Shown here in pieces: positions 9,178-17,020 of a stretch of DNA of 64,000 nucleotides; position 1 is the first letter of the stretch, and the number at the start of each line of letters is the position of its first letter. This DNA comes from Lichenihabitans sp033947565. Lineage in GTDB: Bacteria > Pseudomonadota > Alphaproteobacteria > Rhizobiales > Beijerinckiaceae. The translations under genes were made by a program, and so were the position numbers. Below the pieces are notes generated by a model. It was not told the origin of the DNA and did not search any database. It saw nothing but the letters and a program-made list of their open reading frames with translations. Where the stretch lies: the NCBI RefSeq assembly GCF_033947565.1, contig NZ_JARPVX010000002.1, forward strand, positions 124,001 through 188,000, read 5' to 3'.

Positions 9178-10065
9178 ATGAGCAGAATACAATCGGTCGC
9201 TCTGGGCAGCATCGCGGTCGGGGTGCTGGTGCTGGCGATCAAATATGCCGCCTATGCGGTGACGGGCAGCGTCGCCCTGTTGTCCGACGCCCTCGAAAGC
9301 ATCGTCAACGTCGCGACCGCGCTGGCAGCCTTCGTGGCGCTTCGCATCGCCATGCAGCCGGCTGACGCCAAGCACCCTTATGGGCACAGCAAGGCCGAAT
9401 ATCTGGCGGCCGTGGTGGAAGGCGTGCTGATCGTCGTTGCGGCCTGCGCCATCCTGCGGGAAGCCTATAACGGATTCGTGGCGCCTGCCCCTCTCGGGGC
9501 GCCGTTGATGGGCCTTGCCATCAGTGCCGTGGCGACCGGCATCAACGCGGCATGGTCGGTGGTGTTGATGCGCCAGGGTCGCGCGCACCGGTCTGTGGCG
9601 CTCGAGGCCGACGGGAAGCATCTCCTCACGGATGTGATCTCCTCGCTCGGCGTCATCGTCGGCGTGGCGCTGGTCTTCGCCACCGGCATTGCGATGCTGG
9701 ATGCCGTTCTGGCCGTGTTGGTGGCGCTGAACGTCCTTTGGGCCGGATGGCACATCATGCGTGATAGCGTCGGCGGCCTGATGGACGAGGCCGTGCCCGA
9801 GGCGATGCTGGGCCGCGTGCGGGAATTGATCGCCACCAACGCGGAAGGCGCCGTCGAGGCGCATGACATCAAGACGCGCCGGGCCGGCAAGATGACCTTC
9901 ATCGAATTCCACCTCGTGGTGGCCAGCGACATGACGGTGACGGCCGCACATGACATTTGCGATCGCCTGGAGCGGGCCCTGCGGGCCGACATCCCGGACA
10001 GCGCTGTCTCGATTCATGTCGAGCCGGAAACCAAGGCCAAGCATTCCGGCATCGTGGTGCTGTAG
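9178..10065 (+). CDS. Cation diffusion facilitator (CDF) family metal transporter
   Basis: Inner-membrane metal:proton antiporter of about 295 residues. The N-terminal half has several hydrophobic helices; GSVALLSDALESIVNV in helix 2 and HLLTDVISSLGV in helix 5 correspond to the intramembrane metal site of CDF proteins, here with Asp/Glu/Asn and His/Asp side chains. HPYGHSKAEYLAAVVEG follows helix 2 as usual. The C-terminal about 90 residues form the cytoplasmic dimerisation domain. The substrate (Zn, Fe, Co or Mn) cannot be determined. The ATG at 9178 is preferred over upstream in-frame codons because the family starts at this point. Confidence 0.9.
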   Translation: MSRIQSVALGSIAVGVLVLAIKYAAYAVTGSVALLSDALESIVNVATALAAFVALRIAMQPADAKHPYGHSKAEYLAAVVEGVLIVVAACAILREAYNGFVAPAPLGAPLMGLAISAVATGINAAWSVVLMRQGRAHRSVALEADGKHLLTDVISSLGVIVGVALVFATGIAMLDAVLAVLVALNVLWAGWHIMRDSVGGLMDEAVPEAMLGRVRELIATNAEGAVEAHDIKTRRAGKMTFIEFHLVVASDMTVTAAHDICDRLERALRADIPDSAVSIHVEPETKAKHSGIVVL

Positions 10066-10194
10066 CGGCACCGACGCGATGTTGCGTATCCGGCTCGGTA
10101 CAGACCGCTGTGGAATATTGGTGGAGTGTTGCGTTCTTTCCACAGCTTGGGCGCGGCCGTTCAGCTAGGGTGGAAGCCAGTTCACGAGGCAGGC

Positions 10195-10527
10195 ATGCAG
10201 ATCACCCGGCTTATCCCCATCGTCCCCGCCGCCCTTGTGCTGTCCGCCTGCGCCTTGCTGCAGCCGATCAAGGAAAAGAATGCCGTCAACGATGCGGACG
10301 ACTGCATCGCCACACAGGCCCGCGTGGCGGCCCCCAGCGCCACGGCGCTCGAGGCGGCCGTGAACTTCACCCTCACGCGGTGCGACGTGGAGATCCACGC
10401 TTCCGAGAATGCCTTGCTGGCCCAGACCGCCAACGATGGTCGCTCGGCTTCGCTGAAGATTGCCGATCTGCGTCGCAGTCAACGCGAGCTGGCCCGCCGG
10501 CTGATCTCGCTCGAGCGCGCCACCTGA
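10195..10527 (+). CDS. Small putative lipoprotein
   Basis: A 110-residue protein. The signal peptide from the ATG at 10195 ends in the lipobox LSAC, so Cys would be lipidated and the protein anchored to a membrane. The rest is mostly helical with Cys residues in DDCIATQ and TRCDVEI, and ends in a charged helix (LRRSQRELARRLISLE) that may form a coiled coil. No known domain is recognised. It lies between the CDF transporter and an L,D-transpeptidase on the same strand, so a cell-envelope role is possible but unproven. Confidence 0.7.
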   Translation: MQITRLIPIVPAALVLSACALLQPIKEKNAVNDADDCIATQARVAAPSATALEAAVNFTLTRCDVEIHASENALLAQTANDGRSASLKIADLRRSQRELARRLISLERAT

Positions 10528-10618
10528 AGCGCATCTTACGCTGATCTTCGATCGAGCCGCGACCGAGGTTTTGCTCCGGCTCTCGACCGACTCAAGCCGT
10601 TTAGAAAAAGGCACTCGG

Positions 10619-11269
10619 ATGTCGCGTTTGTCCCCTGCCCTGATGGGCGCCGTCGTGGGTTTCCTGGCTTCCGTGGCCTCGGCTCACGCCGGCAATGCCT
10701 TCTTCCTCGATCCCGCCGATGGAGGGTTGCCGGCACGCGCGTCGGCTGAACCCGACCCTTATGCGGATCCCGCGGGAGACGCCGCCGCTTATGCGCCGAG
10801 CGATGCCGACATCCAGCCGATGGCAAGCCCCATTCCGCGCGAGCTCGTGAGCTACGACGGCCCCTACCCGGCCGGCACCATCGTGGTGTCGACGACCGAG
10901 AAGCGGCTTTACCTTGTCCTGCCCGACCATCAAGCCCTGCGCTATGGCGTCGGGGTCGGGCGCCCGGGCTTCGCCTGGTCCGGCAGCAAGACCATCACGG
11001 CCAAGCGCGAATGGCCCGGCTGGACGCCGCCGGCCGCCATGCTGCGGCGGCGCCCCGACCTGCCCCGACACATGGAAGGCGGGCTCGACAACCCGCTCGG
11101 GGCGCGTGCGATGTATCTCGGCAGCAGCGAGTTCCGCATTCACGGCTCGAATGAGCCCGATACGATCGGACGGGCCGTATCGTCCGGCTGCATTCGCATG
11201 ACCAACGACGACGTGGCCGACCTTTACGACCGCGTGAAGGTCGGCACACGCGCCATCGTGGCGCCCTGA
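10619..11269 (+). CDS. L,D-transpeptidase (ErfK/YbiS/YcfS/YnhG family)
   Basis: Periplasmic enzyme that crosslinks peptidoglycan or attaches proteins to it. The 216-residue protein has an N-terminal signal peptide (VVGFLASVASAHA). The catalytic domain shows TIVVSTTEKRLYLV, then the YkuD signature with HGSNEPDTIGRAVSSGCIRM, holding the catalytic His and Cys. The start at 10619 gives a proper signal peptide. About 55 residues after the signal are low-complexity and rich in Ala, Asp and Pro, probably a linker. It follows the small lipoprotein by 91 bp and converges on the DUF971 gene. Confidence 0.93.
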   Translation: MSRLSPALMGAVVGFLASVASAHAGNAFFLDPADGGLPARASAEPDPYADPAGDAAAYAPSDADIQPMASPIPRELVSYDGPYPAGTIVVSTTEKRLYLVLPDHQALRYGVGVGRPGFAWSGSKTITAKREWPGWTPPAAMLRRRPDLPRHMEGGLDNPLGARAMYLGSSEFRIHGSNEPDTIGRAVSSGCIRMTNDDVADLYDRVKVGTRAIVAP

Positions 11270-11324
11270 GCGAGCGCCGTTCTGCGACCCGGCAGGGCGC
11301 GCGGCTCCTGCCTGGGCTTCGACG

Positions 11325-11687
11325 TCACCGGCTCAGCTTCTTGTCCGCGAGTGCCACCAGATAGGCGTTCCAGGTCGCGTCCTGGCCGGTGCCGAGTTCG
11401 TGCAGGTAGCGCCAGGTGAACAGACCCGAATCGTGCCCGTCGTCGAAGCGGAGCTTGACGGCGTAATTGCCGACCGGCGTGGCGGCCAGGATGCGCACGT
11501 TGCGCTTGCCGCCGACGGTCTTGCGCTCGGCCGCGGAATGGCCCTGCACCTCGGCGCTGGGGCTTTCCACCCGCAGGTATTCGGCCGGCAGGTCGAAGCG
11601 AAGGCCGTCTTCGAAGGTGACCGACAGCATGCGGCCCGCCTCCTTCAGCCGTAGCTCCGTCGGCCACGCATCATGGGTCTCGGCCAT
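11325..11687 (-). CDS. DUF971 (gamma-butyrobetaine hydroxylase-like N-terminal) protein
   Basis: About 120 residues, cytoplasmic. The fold is marked by LSVTFEDGLRFDLPAEYLRV and, near the end, LRFDDGHDSGLFTWRYLHELG, typical of the single-domain DUF971 family. The same domain is the N-terminal part of gamma-butyrobetaine dioxygenase and is often found near Fe-S or molybdenum cofactor genes. The Mrp/ApbC and moaA genes a few kb away fit that pattern loosely. Start at 11687 (MAETH); an in-frame ATG lies 15 bases upstream. Biochemical role unknown. Confidence 0.85.
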   Translation of the reverse strand: MAETHDAWPTELRLKEAGRMLSVTFEDGLRFDLPAEYLRVESPSAEVQGHSAAERKTVGGKRNVRILAATPVGNYAVKLRFDDGHDSGLFTWRYLHELGTGQDATWNAYLVALADKKLSR

Positions 11688-11758
11688 CGAACCATCCTGC
11701 ATTGCACGTCATCTCGGTTGAGCTATAGACGAAGCCATAACAAGAAAGGGAGGAAGCA

Positions 11759-11974
11759 TTGAACGGGAACCGGGACGGGGTGCGCCCACGCTTGTGGTCG
11801 AACTGGTATTTGCTTCTGCTGCCCACCTATCCCGCCGTCCTCTGGGTTCCTTTCTTCAACCGGGTCGAGCCGACCATCCTCGGCTTTCCGTTCTTCTATG
11901 CCTATCAGATGATCTGGGTCCTGATCAGCGCCGCCCTCACGGGCATCGTGTTCTTCGCGACGCGACGCTCCTGA
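11759..11974 (+). CDS. DUF3311 small membrane protein
   Basis: A 71-residue protein with two hydrophobic segments, WYLLLLPTYPAVLWVPFFN and FFYAYQMIWVLISAALTGIV. It begins at TTG, supported by a strong ribosome binding site (AAGGGAGG) at the right distance and the lack of a better ATG. DUF3311 proteins are small subunits nearly always encoded just before a sodium:solute symporter, as here (23-bp gap), and are thought to be needed for its assembly or activity. Confidence 0.88.
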   Translation: MNGNRDGVRPRLWSNWYLLLLPTYPAVLWVPFFNRVEPTILGFPFFYAYQMIWVLISAALTGIVFFATRRS

Positions 11975-11997
11975 ACAACGAACGAGGGTAAGGGTCG

Positions 11998-13542
11998 ATG
12001 CCGGTCAACTGGATTGCGCTCGCGGTTTTTGTCGCGTTCTTCGGGGTGGTGACGCTGGTGGGCTTCATGGCCGCCAACTGGCGGCGGGGCGACCTCGACC
12101 TGCTGCACGAATGGGGCCTGGGCGGCGGTCGCTTCGGCACGCTGGTCACCTGGTTCCTGCTCGGCGGCGACCTTTACACCGCCTATACGTTCATCGCCGT
12201 CCCGGCGCTGGCCTTCGGGGCGGGCGCCCTGGCCTTCTTCGCCGTGCCCTATACGACCATCGTCTATCCGATGACCTTTGTGGTCTTCCCGCGACTTTGG
12301 TCCGTGTGTCGCCAGCACGGCTATGTGACGGCGGCCGATTTCGTGCGCGGCCGCTTCTGCAATCGCTGGTTGGCGCTGGCCATCACGGTGACGGGCCTCT
12401 TGGCCACCATGCCCTATATCGCGCTGCAGCTCGAAGGATTGCAGGTGGTGATCGCGGCGCTTGGCCTCGGCTCGACCGGTTGGCTCGGCGAGGTGCCGCT
12501 CATCCTGGCCTTCGTGATCTTGGCCGCCTTCACTTACACATCGGGCCTCAGGGCGCCGGCCGCCATCGCGGTGGTCAAGGACGTGATGATCTACATCACG
12601 ATCTTCGCGGCCCTGATCGTCATTCCCGGCAAGCTGGGCGGCTTCTCGGGCATCTTCGCCGCCATCCCGGCCAAGAACCTGATCCTCGCCACGCCGCCGG
12701 CCGGCTCGACCGGGGCCTACACATCCTATGCCAGTCTGGCACTCGGCTCGGCCGCCGCCCTCTTCCTCTACCCGCATGCTATCACGGCGGTGCTTAGCTC
12801 ATCGAGCCGCGACGTCATCCGCCGCAACTCGGCGCTGCTGCCGGCTTATTCGATCGTCCTGGCGCTGATCTCGCTCCTGGGCTTCATGGCCTATGCGGCC
12901 CATGTCGACCAGAACCCCGCCTTCAAGGCGATGTTTGCCCAATACAAGGCGAACTTCGCTGTACCGGCGCTGTTCCTGCAACTGTTCCCTGACTGGTTCA
13001 CCGGCTTCGCCTTCGCGGCGATCGGCATCGGAGCCCTCGTGCCGGCGGCCGTGATGTCGATTGCGGCCGCCAATCTTTGGACCCGCAATATCTATGTCGA
13101 GTTCATCAACCCCAATGCCAGCGCGGCCGACGAATCCCGCATGGCCAAGCTGTTCTCGTTGGTGGTGAAATTCGGCGCCCTGTTCTTTATCCTGTTTCTG
13201 CCGCTCGACTATGCCATCCAACTGCAGCTGCTCGGCGGCGTGTGGATGAGCCAAACTCTGCCGGCGGTGCTGATCGGCCTTTACACCCGGCGGCTCAGCT
13301 CCTGGGCGCTGCTGCTCGGCTGGGCAGCCGGCATCGGGCTCGGCACCTGGATGGTGGCGCTCACAGGATTCAAGAATGCCACTTACGCGGTGACGCTCTT
13401 CGGGCTGACGATTCCGGCCTATGCGGCCATCTATGGCCTCGTGGTCAACATCGTCGTGGCGCTGCTTGGCACACTGGTCATCAATGCCCTGCGTGGCATG
13501 CCCGAGACGCGGGACAACACGGTTGCGGCGGACTACGTCTAG
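11998..13542 (+). CDS. Sodium:solute symporter family protein (monocarboxylate/MctP-like)
   Basis: A 514-residue integral membrane protein with about 13 hydrophobic helices. SSS-family features include WGLGGGRFGTLVTWFLLGGD near the first helices, TAADFVRGRF, and ASLALGSAAALFLYPHAITA. The pairing with an upstream DUF3311 gene is typical of the subgroup that contains rhizobial MctP, a transporter of lactate, pyruvate and related acids. No LuxR or two-component MctRS regulator is adjacent, so the actual substrate is open. It is followed after 42 bp by moaA, which is unrelated in function. Confidence 0.9.
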   Translation: MPVNWIALAVFVAFFGVVTLVGFMAANWRRGDLDLLHEWGLGGGRFGTLVTWFLLGGDLYTAYTFIAVPALAFGAGALAFFAVPYTTIVYPMTFVVFPRLWSVCRQHGYVTAADFVRGRFCNRWLALAITVTGLLATMPYIALQLEGLQVVIAALGLGSTGWLGEVPLILAFVILAAFTYTSGLRAPAAIAVVKDVMIYITIFAALIVIPGKLGGFSGIFAAIPAKNLILATPPAGSTGAYTSYASLALGSAAALFLYPHAITAVLSSSSRDVIRRNSALLPAYSIVLALISLLGFMAYAAHVDQNPAFKAMFAQYKANFAVPALFLQLFPDWFTGFAFAAIGIGALVPAAVMSIAAANLWTRNIYVEFINPNASAADESRMAKLFSLVVKFGALFFILFLPLDYAIQLQLLGGVWMSQTLPAVLIGLYTRRLSSWALLLGWAAGIGLGTWMVALTGFKNATYAVTLFGLTIPAYAAIYGLVVNIVVALLGTLVINALRGMPETRDNTVAADYV

Positions 13543-13584
13543 GCCGCACTACCGTAAGCCGGCTCCAAGCCCTATCTCAATGTG

Positions 13585-14622
13585 ATGATCCAACCTTCGG
13601 CTTCGGACATCGCGCGTATGCGCGCCACGCCCCTGGTGGACCCGTTTGGTCGGGCCATCACCTATGTACGTGTGTCGGTGACGGATCGCTGCGACCTGCG
13701 CTGCACCTATTGCATGGACGAATCCATGTCGTTCCTGCCGCGCCGTGACCTGCTGACGCTCGAGGAACTGGATCGGCTTTGTTCGGCCTTCGTCAGCCGA
13801 GGGACGCGTAAGCTGCGCATCACCGGCGGCGAACCGCTGGTGCGCCGTGACATCCTGGCGCTGTTTCGCTCGCTATCGCGACATCTCGTGAGCGGCGCCC
13901 TCGACGAGGTGACGCTGACCACCAACGGGACCCGGCTTGAGGAGCATGCCGCGGCGCTGGCCGCCGCGGGCGTCAAGCGGATCAACGTGTCGCTTGATAC
14001 GCTCGACCCCGCAACTTTCGCGCGCATCACCCGCCGCCCGGAGTTCGACCGCGTCATGCGCGGTCTCGACGCGGCCCAGCGGGCTGGGCTTTCGGTCAAG
14101 ATCAACACAGTGGCGCTTCGTGGCGTCAACGATGGTGAGGCCGCCGCCATGCTGCGCTGGGCGCACGGGCGTGGCATGGATCTCACGTTCATCGAGATGA
14201 TGCCGCTCGGCGAAGATTTCGGTCGCAAGGCGGACGAGTTCCTGTCGCTCGGTGACTTGCGGGCCCGCTTGATGCAGGAGTTCACCCTGGAACCCCTGGC
14301 GTTCCGCACCGGTGGCCCGGCCCGTTACGACGAAGTGGTCGAGACCGGCGGGCGGGTCGGCTTCATCACCCCTTTGACTCACAACTTCTGTGAATCGTGC
14401 AATCGCGTGCGCGTCACCTGCACCGGGACGCTTTACATGTGCCTCGGCCAGAACGATGCGACCGACCTGCGGGCGCCCTTGCGCGGATCATCCCGCGACG
14501 ATGACCTGCACCAGGCGATCGACGAAGCCATAGCCCGCAAGCCGAAGGGCCACGATTTCGTGGCCGACCGGCAGAGCGCCAAGGCGCGAGTGGCCCGGAC
14601 CATGAGCGTCACGGGCGGTTAA
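13585..14622 (+). CDS. moaA: GTP 3',8-cyclase (molybdenum cofactor biosynthesis protein A)
   Basis: Radical SAM enzyme that starts molybdopterin synthesis by rearranging GTP. The N-terminal cluster motif is CDLRCTYC; RKLRITGGEPLVR and VTLTTNGT follow. The C-terminal second [4Fe-4S] site is in FCESCNRVRVTCTGTLYMCLG. The protein ends in SVTGG, the conserved C-terminal double Gly that reaches the active site. 345 residues. A GTG directly before the ATG (13582) is a possible alternative start. No other moa or moe gene is in the window, though a Mop-domain gene is found at 36941. Confidence 0.96.
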   Translation: MIQPSASDIARMRATPLVDPFGRAITYVRVSVTDRCDLRCTYCMDESMSFLPRRDLLTLEELDRLCSAFVSRGTRKLRITGGEPLVRRDILALFRSLSRHLVSGALDEVTLTTNGTRLEEHAAALAAAGVKRINVSLDTLDPATFARITRRPEFDRVMRGLDAAQRAGLSVKINTVALRGVNDGEAAAMLRWAHGRGMDLTFIEMMPLGEDFGRKADEFLSLGDLRARLMQEFTLEPLAFRTGGPARYDEVVETGGRVGFITPLTHNFCESCNRVRVTCTGTLYMCLGQNDATDLRAPLRGSSRDDDLHQAIDEAIARKPKGHDFVADRQSAKARVARTMSVTGG

Positions 14623-14635
14623 GCCGACGGGTGGC

Positions 14636-15763
14636 TCAGCCCTTGGCGCGCTGCCGGATGTTGAAATTGTCGAAGGTGTATTCGCCCACCTGCCACCACA
14701 GATAGGCTTCGTTGCGGAAGGCCAGAAAGGTGTCGAGGTTCGCCTTGAACCGGGCATTTCCGTCGCCGATCTCGCGGAGCACATCCGTGGTCGCCTTGTA
14801 GGCCACATCCAGGATGTCTTGCGGCAGCGGGCGCAATTGCGCGCCGGCGATCACGAGGCGGCGCAGGGCGGCCGAGTTGGCCGTGTCGTAGCGGGCCAGC
14901 ATGTCGGCATAGCCATCCGCGGCTGCGACCCGGATGGCCGCCTGGTAGGACGCCGGCAGCGCCTGGAACTTGGTCCGGTCCACAACGATGTGGACCATCG
15001 CAGAACCTTTCCAGAACCCGGGATAATAATAGTTCGGCGCAAGTTTCTGGATACCCGTCGCCCCGTCATCCTTGGTGAAGATCTCGTCGTCGTGCGGGCT
15101 CACCCAGGTCACGCCATCGAGCGCGCCGGATTGAAGCGCGCCGAGGATCTCGGCCCGTGGCGTCGCGACTGGCACGGCACCAAGCTTCTGCAGCACCCGC
15201 CCGGCCAGACCGCCGATGCGGATCTTCAGCCCGTCGAGATCGGCCGCCGATCGGATGTCCTTTTTGAAAAAGCCGCCCATCTGGGCACCCGTGTTGCCGG
15301 CCGGAAACGCCATCGCGTTGTCGGGTTCCAACAGCGCGTCCACCTGGGCGTTGCCGGCCCCCTGGGTCGCAAAAGCATAGTGCTGGCGCGCATTCATGCC
15401 GAATGGGATTCCGGTCGCGAGCGCGAAGCTCGGGTCCTTGCCGTAAAAATAGTCGAGCGAAGTCTGGCTGGCTTCAATCGTGCCGGCCTTGACGGCGTCC
15501 AGCACCGCGAGCCCGCCGACGGCCTCGGTCGGCGGCGACACCTCGATTTTGAAGCGTCCCCCAGTCAACTCGCCGATCGTCTTCGCGAAGCGTTCGGCAC
15601 CGCCGTAGATCAGATCGAGCGACTTGGGAAAGCTCGAGATCAGGCGCCAGGTCACCTCGGGTTGCTGCGGCGTCTCGGCCCGCGCCGGCTGTGCCGACAA
15701 AGCCGCGAGACTGCCGGAAGACAGTCCCGCCATCAGGGTCCGGCGATCAGGATTCCGGGTCAT
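14636..15763 (-). CDS. TRAP transporter solute-binding protein, DctP family (orphan)
   Basis: Periplasmic binding protein of 375 residues. The N-terminus has RRTLMAGLSSGSLAAL, a twin-Arg-like export signal, then an Ala-rich cleavage region. The mature part starts TWRLISSFPKSLDLIYGGAE and has DGLKIRIGGLAGRVLQKLGA and SGALDGVTWVSPHDD, as in TakP-type proteins that bind 2-oxo acids or related anions. The membrane subunits (DctQ, DctM) are not in the window. It ends 13 bp from moaA (convergent) and starts 20 bp before the Mrp gene stop, so it is co-directional with that gene. Confidence 0.9.
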   Translation of the reverse strand: MTRNPDRRTLMAGLSSGSLAALSAQPARAETPQQPEVTWRLISSFPKSLDLIYGGAERFAKTIGELTGGRFKIEVSPPTEAVGGLAVLDAVKAGTIEASQTSLDYFYGKDPSFALATGIPFGMNARQHYAFATQGAGNAQVDALLEPDNAMAFPAGNTGAQMGGFFKKDIRSAADLDGLKIRIGGLAGRVLQKLGAVPVATPRAEILGALQSGALDGVTWVSPHDDEIFTKDDGATGIQKLAPNYYYPGFWKGSAMVHIVVDRTKFQALPASYQAAIRVAAADGYADMLARYDTANSAALRRLVIAGAQLRPLPQDILDVAYKATTDVLREIGDGNARFKANLDTFLAFRNEAYLWWQVGEYTFDNFNIRQRAKG

Positions 15764-15783
15764 GGATCGCAGTCTCCGGCGCT

Positions 15784-16923
15784 TTATTCGACCACGATGC
15801 GCGGCGCCGTCCGCTGACGGGCACCCGACAGCACATCGAGCAGCCGCCGCGCAATGCCGAGATAGGCTTCGGCCTGCGGCCCGCCAGGATCGGAGATGAC
15901 GATGGGCCGCCCTGCATCGGCACTTTCGCGGATCGGCATGGCGAGCGGGATCTCACCCAGATAGGGAACGCCAAGGCGCTCGGCCTCGTGCCGGGCTCCG
16001 CCATGGTTGAAGATGTCCGACCGATGCCCGCAGGCCGGGCAGATGAAGGTGCTCATATTCTCGACGACGCCGAGGATCGGCACCTCGGTCCGCCGGAACA
16101 TGGCGATACCGCGCCGCGCGTCGATCAGGGCGAGATCCTGCGGCGTCGACACGATCACGGCGCCCGCGAGCGGCACGGATTGCGCCATGGTGAGTTGGGC
16201 GTCGCCGGTTCCGGGCGGCATGTCGACCACCATCACGTCGAGTTCGCCCCATTGCACCTCGCGCAGCATCTGGGTCAGGGCCGACATCACCATTGGGCCC
16301 CGCCAGATCATCGGCGTTTCCTCCTCGACCAGGAATCCGATGGACATGACCTTGATGCCATAGCCTTCGAGCGGCCGCATCATGCGACCCTCAACCACCT
16401 CCGGCTTACCGGTGAGGCCGAGCAGGCGCGGCATCGAGGGCCCGTAGATGTCGGCATCCAGCACCCCGACCGACAGTCCAAAGCCCGACAGCGCCAACGC
16501 CAGATTGCAGGCGGTTGTCGACTTGCCGACGCCCCCCTTGCCCGACGCCACCGCAATGATGGTCTTGACGCCCGGCACACCTTGCGACGTCCGGGCCGCC
16601 TGGGCCCGCGGACCCGGCGCATGCGAATGCCCATGCGGCTCCGGAGCGGTCGTCGATTGCGGGCGTGCGCTACCGGCCGGCTTTTCGACGGTCGCCGTCA
16701 CGAAGGCGGCCGCGACGCCCGGCACGGCCTTGACCCGTCGCTCCACCTCGGCCCGCAGCGCTTCGAGCCCAGCGGCGGGCTGCCCCCCGCCTTCGATCGT
16801 GACGAACACCCGATCCTCACGGATCACTACGCCGCCGAGCAGACCCGACTGGGCCAGCGGCGTCCGACCATCGGCCCCCGTCAGGCCCGATAAGGCGGTG
16901 ATGATGTCATTCTCAGTCAGCAT
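15784..16923 (-). CDS. Mrp/NBP35 (ApbC) family iron-sulfur carrier ATPase
   Basis: A 379-residue P-loop protein thought to carry and deliver Fe-S clusters. An N-terminal MIP18-like domain (about residues 1-80) is followed by a Pro/His-rich linker, then the deviant Walker A ASGKGGVGKSTTACNLALAL, DADIYGPSMPRLLG, and VVDMPPGTGDAQLTMAQ. The cluster-binding Cys pair is in FICPACGH. It faces clpA across a strong hairpin at 16957-17000, and a TRAP binding protein follows. Start ATG 16923. Confidence 0.95.
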   Translation of the reverse strand: MLTENDIITALSGLTGADGRTPLAQSGLLGGVVIREDRVFVTIEGGGQPAAGLEALRAEVERRVKAVPGVAAAFVTATVEKPAGSARPQSTTAPEPHGHSHAPGPRAQAARTSQGVPGVKTIIAVASGKGGVGKSTTACNLALALSGFGLSVGVLDADIYGPSMPRLLGLTGKPEVVEGRMMRPLEGYGIKVMSIGFLVEEETPMIWRGPMVMSALTQMLREVQWGELDVMVVDMPPGTGDAQLTMAQSVPLAGAVIVSTPQDLALIDARRGIAMFRRTEVPILGVVENMSTFICPACGHRSDIFNHGGARHEAERLGVPYLGEIPLAMPIRESADAGRPIVISDPGGPQAEAYLGIARRLLDVLSGARQRTAPRIVVE

Positions 16924-16956
16924 TGCGGATCAACCATGCGAAGGTCGCGGCTTCAA

Positions 16957-17000
16957 ACAAAAGGGGCTTCGGACCTCGTCGGCCCGGAGCCCCTTTTGGT
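16957..17000 (-). terminator. Rho-independent terminator after clpA
   Basis: CAAAAGGGGCTTCGG and CCGGAGCCCCTTTTG form a 15-bp stem with a single G-T wobble around an 11-base loop. On the minus strand the stem is followed by TTTGTTTG-like sequence. It lies just beyond the clpA stop and before the Mrp gene, which is read in the same direction, so it should separate the two units. Confidence 0.8.
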
Positions 17001-17020
17001 TCATACCAGACGGATGTGGA

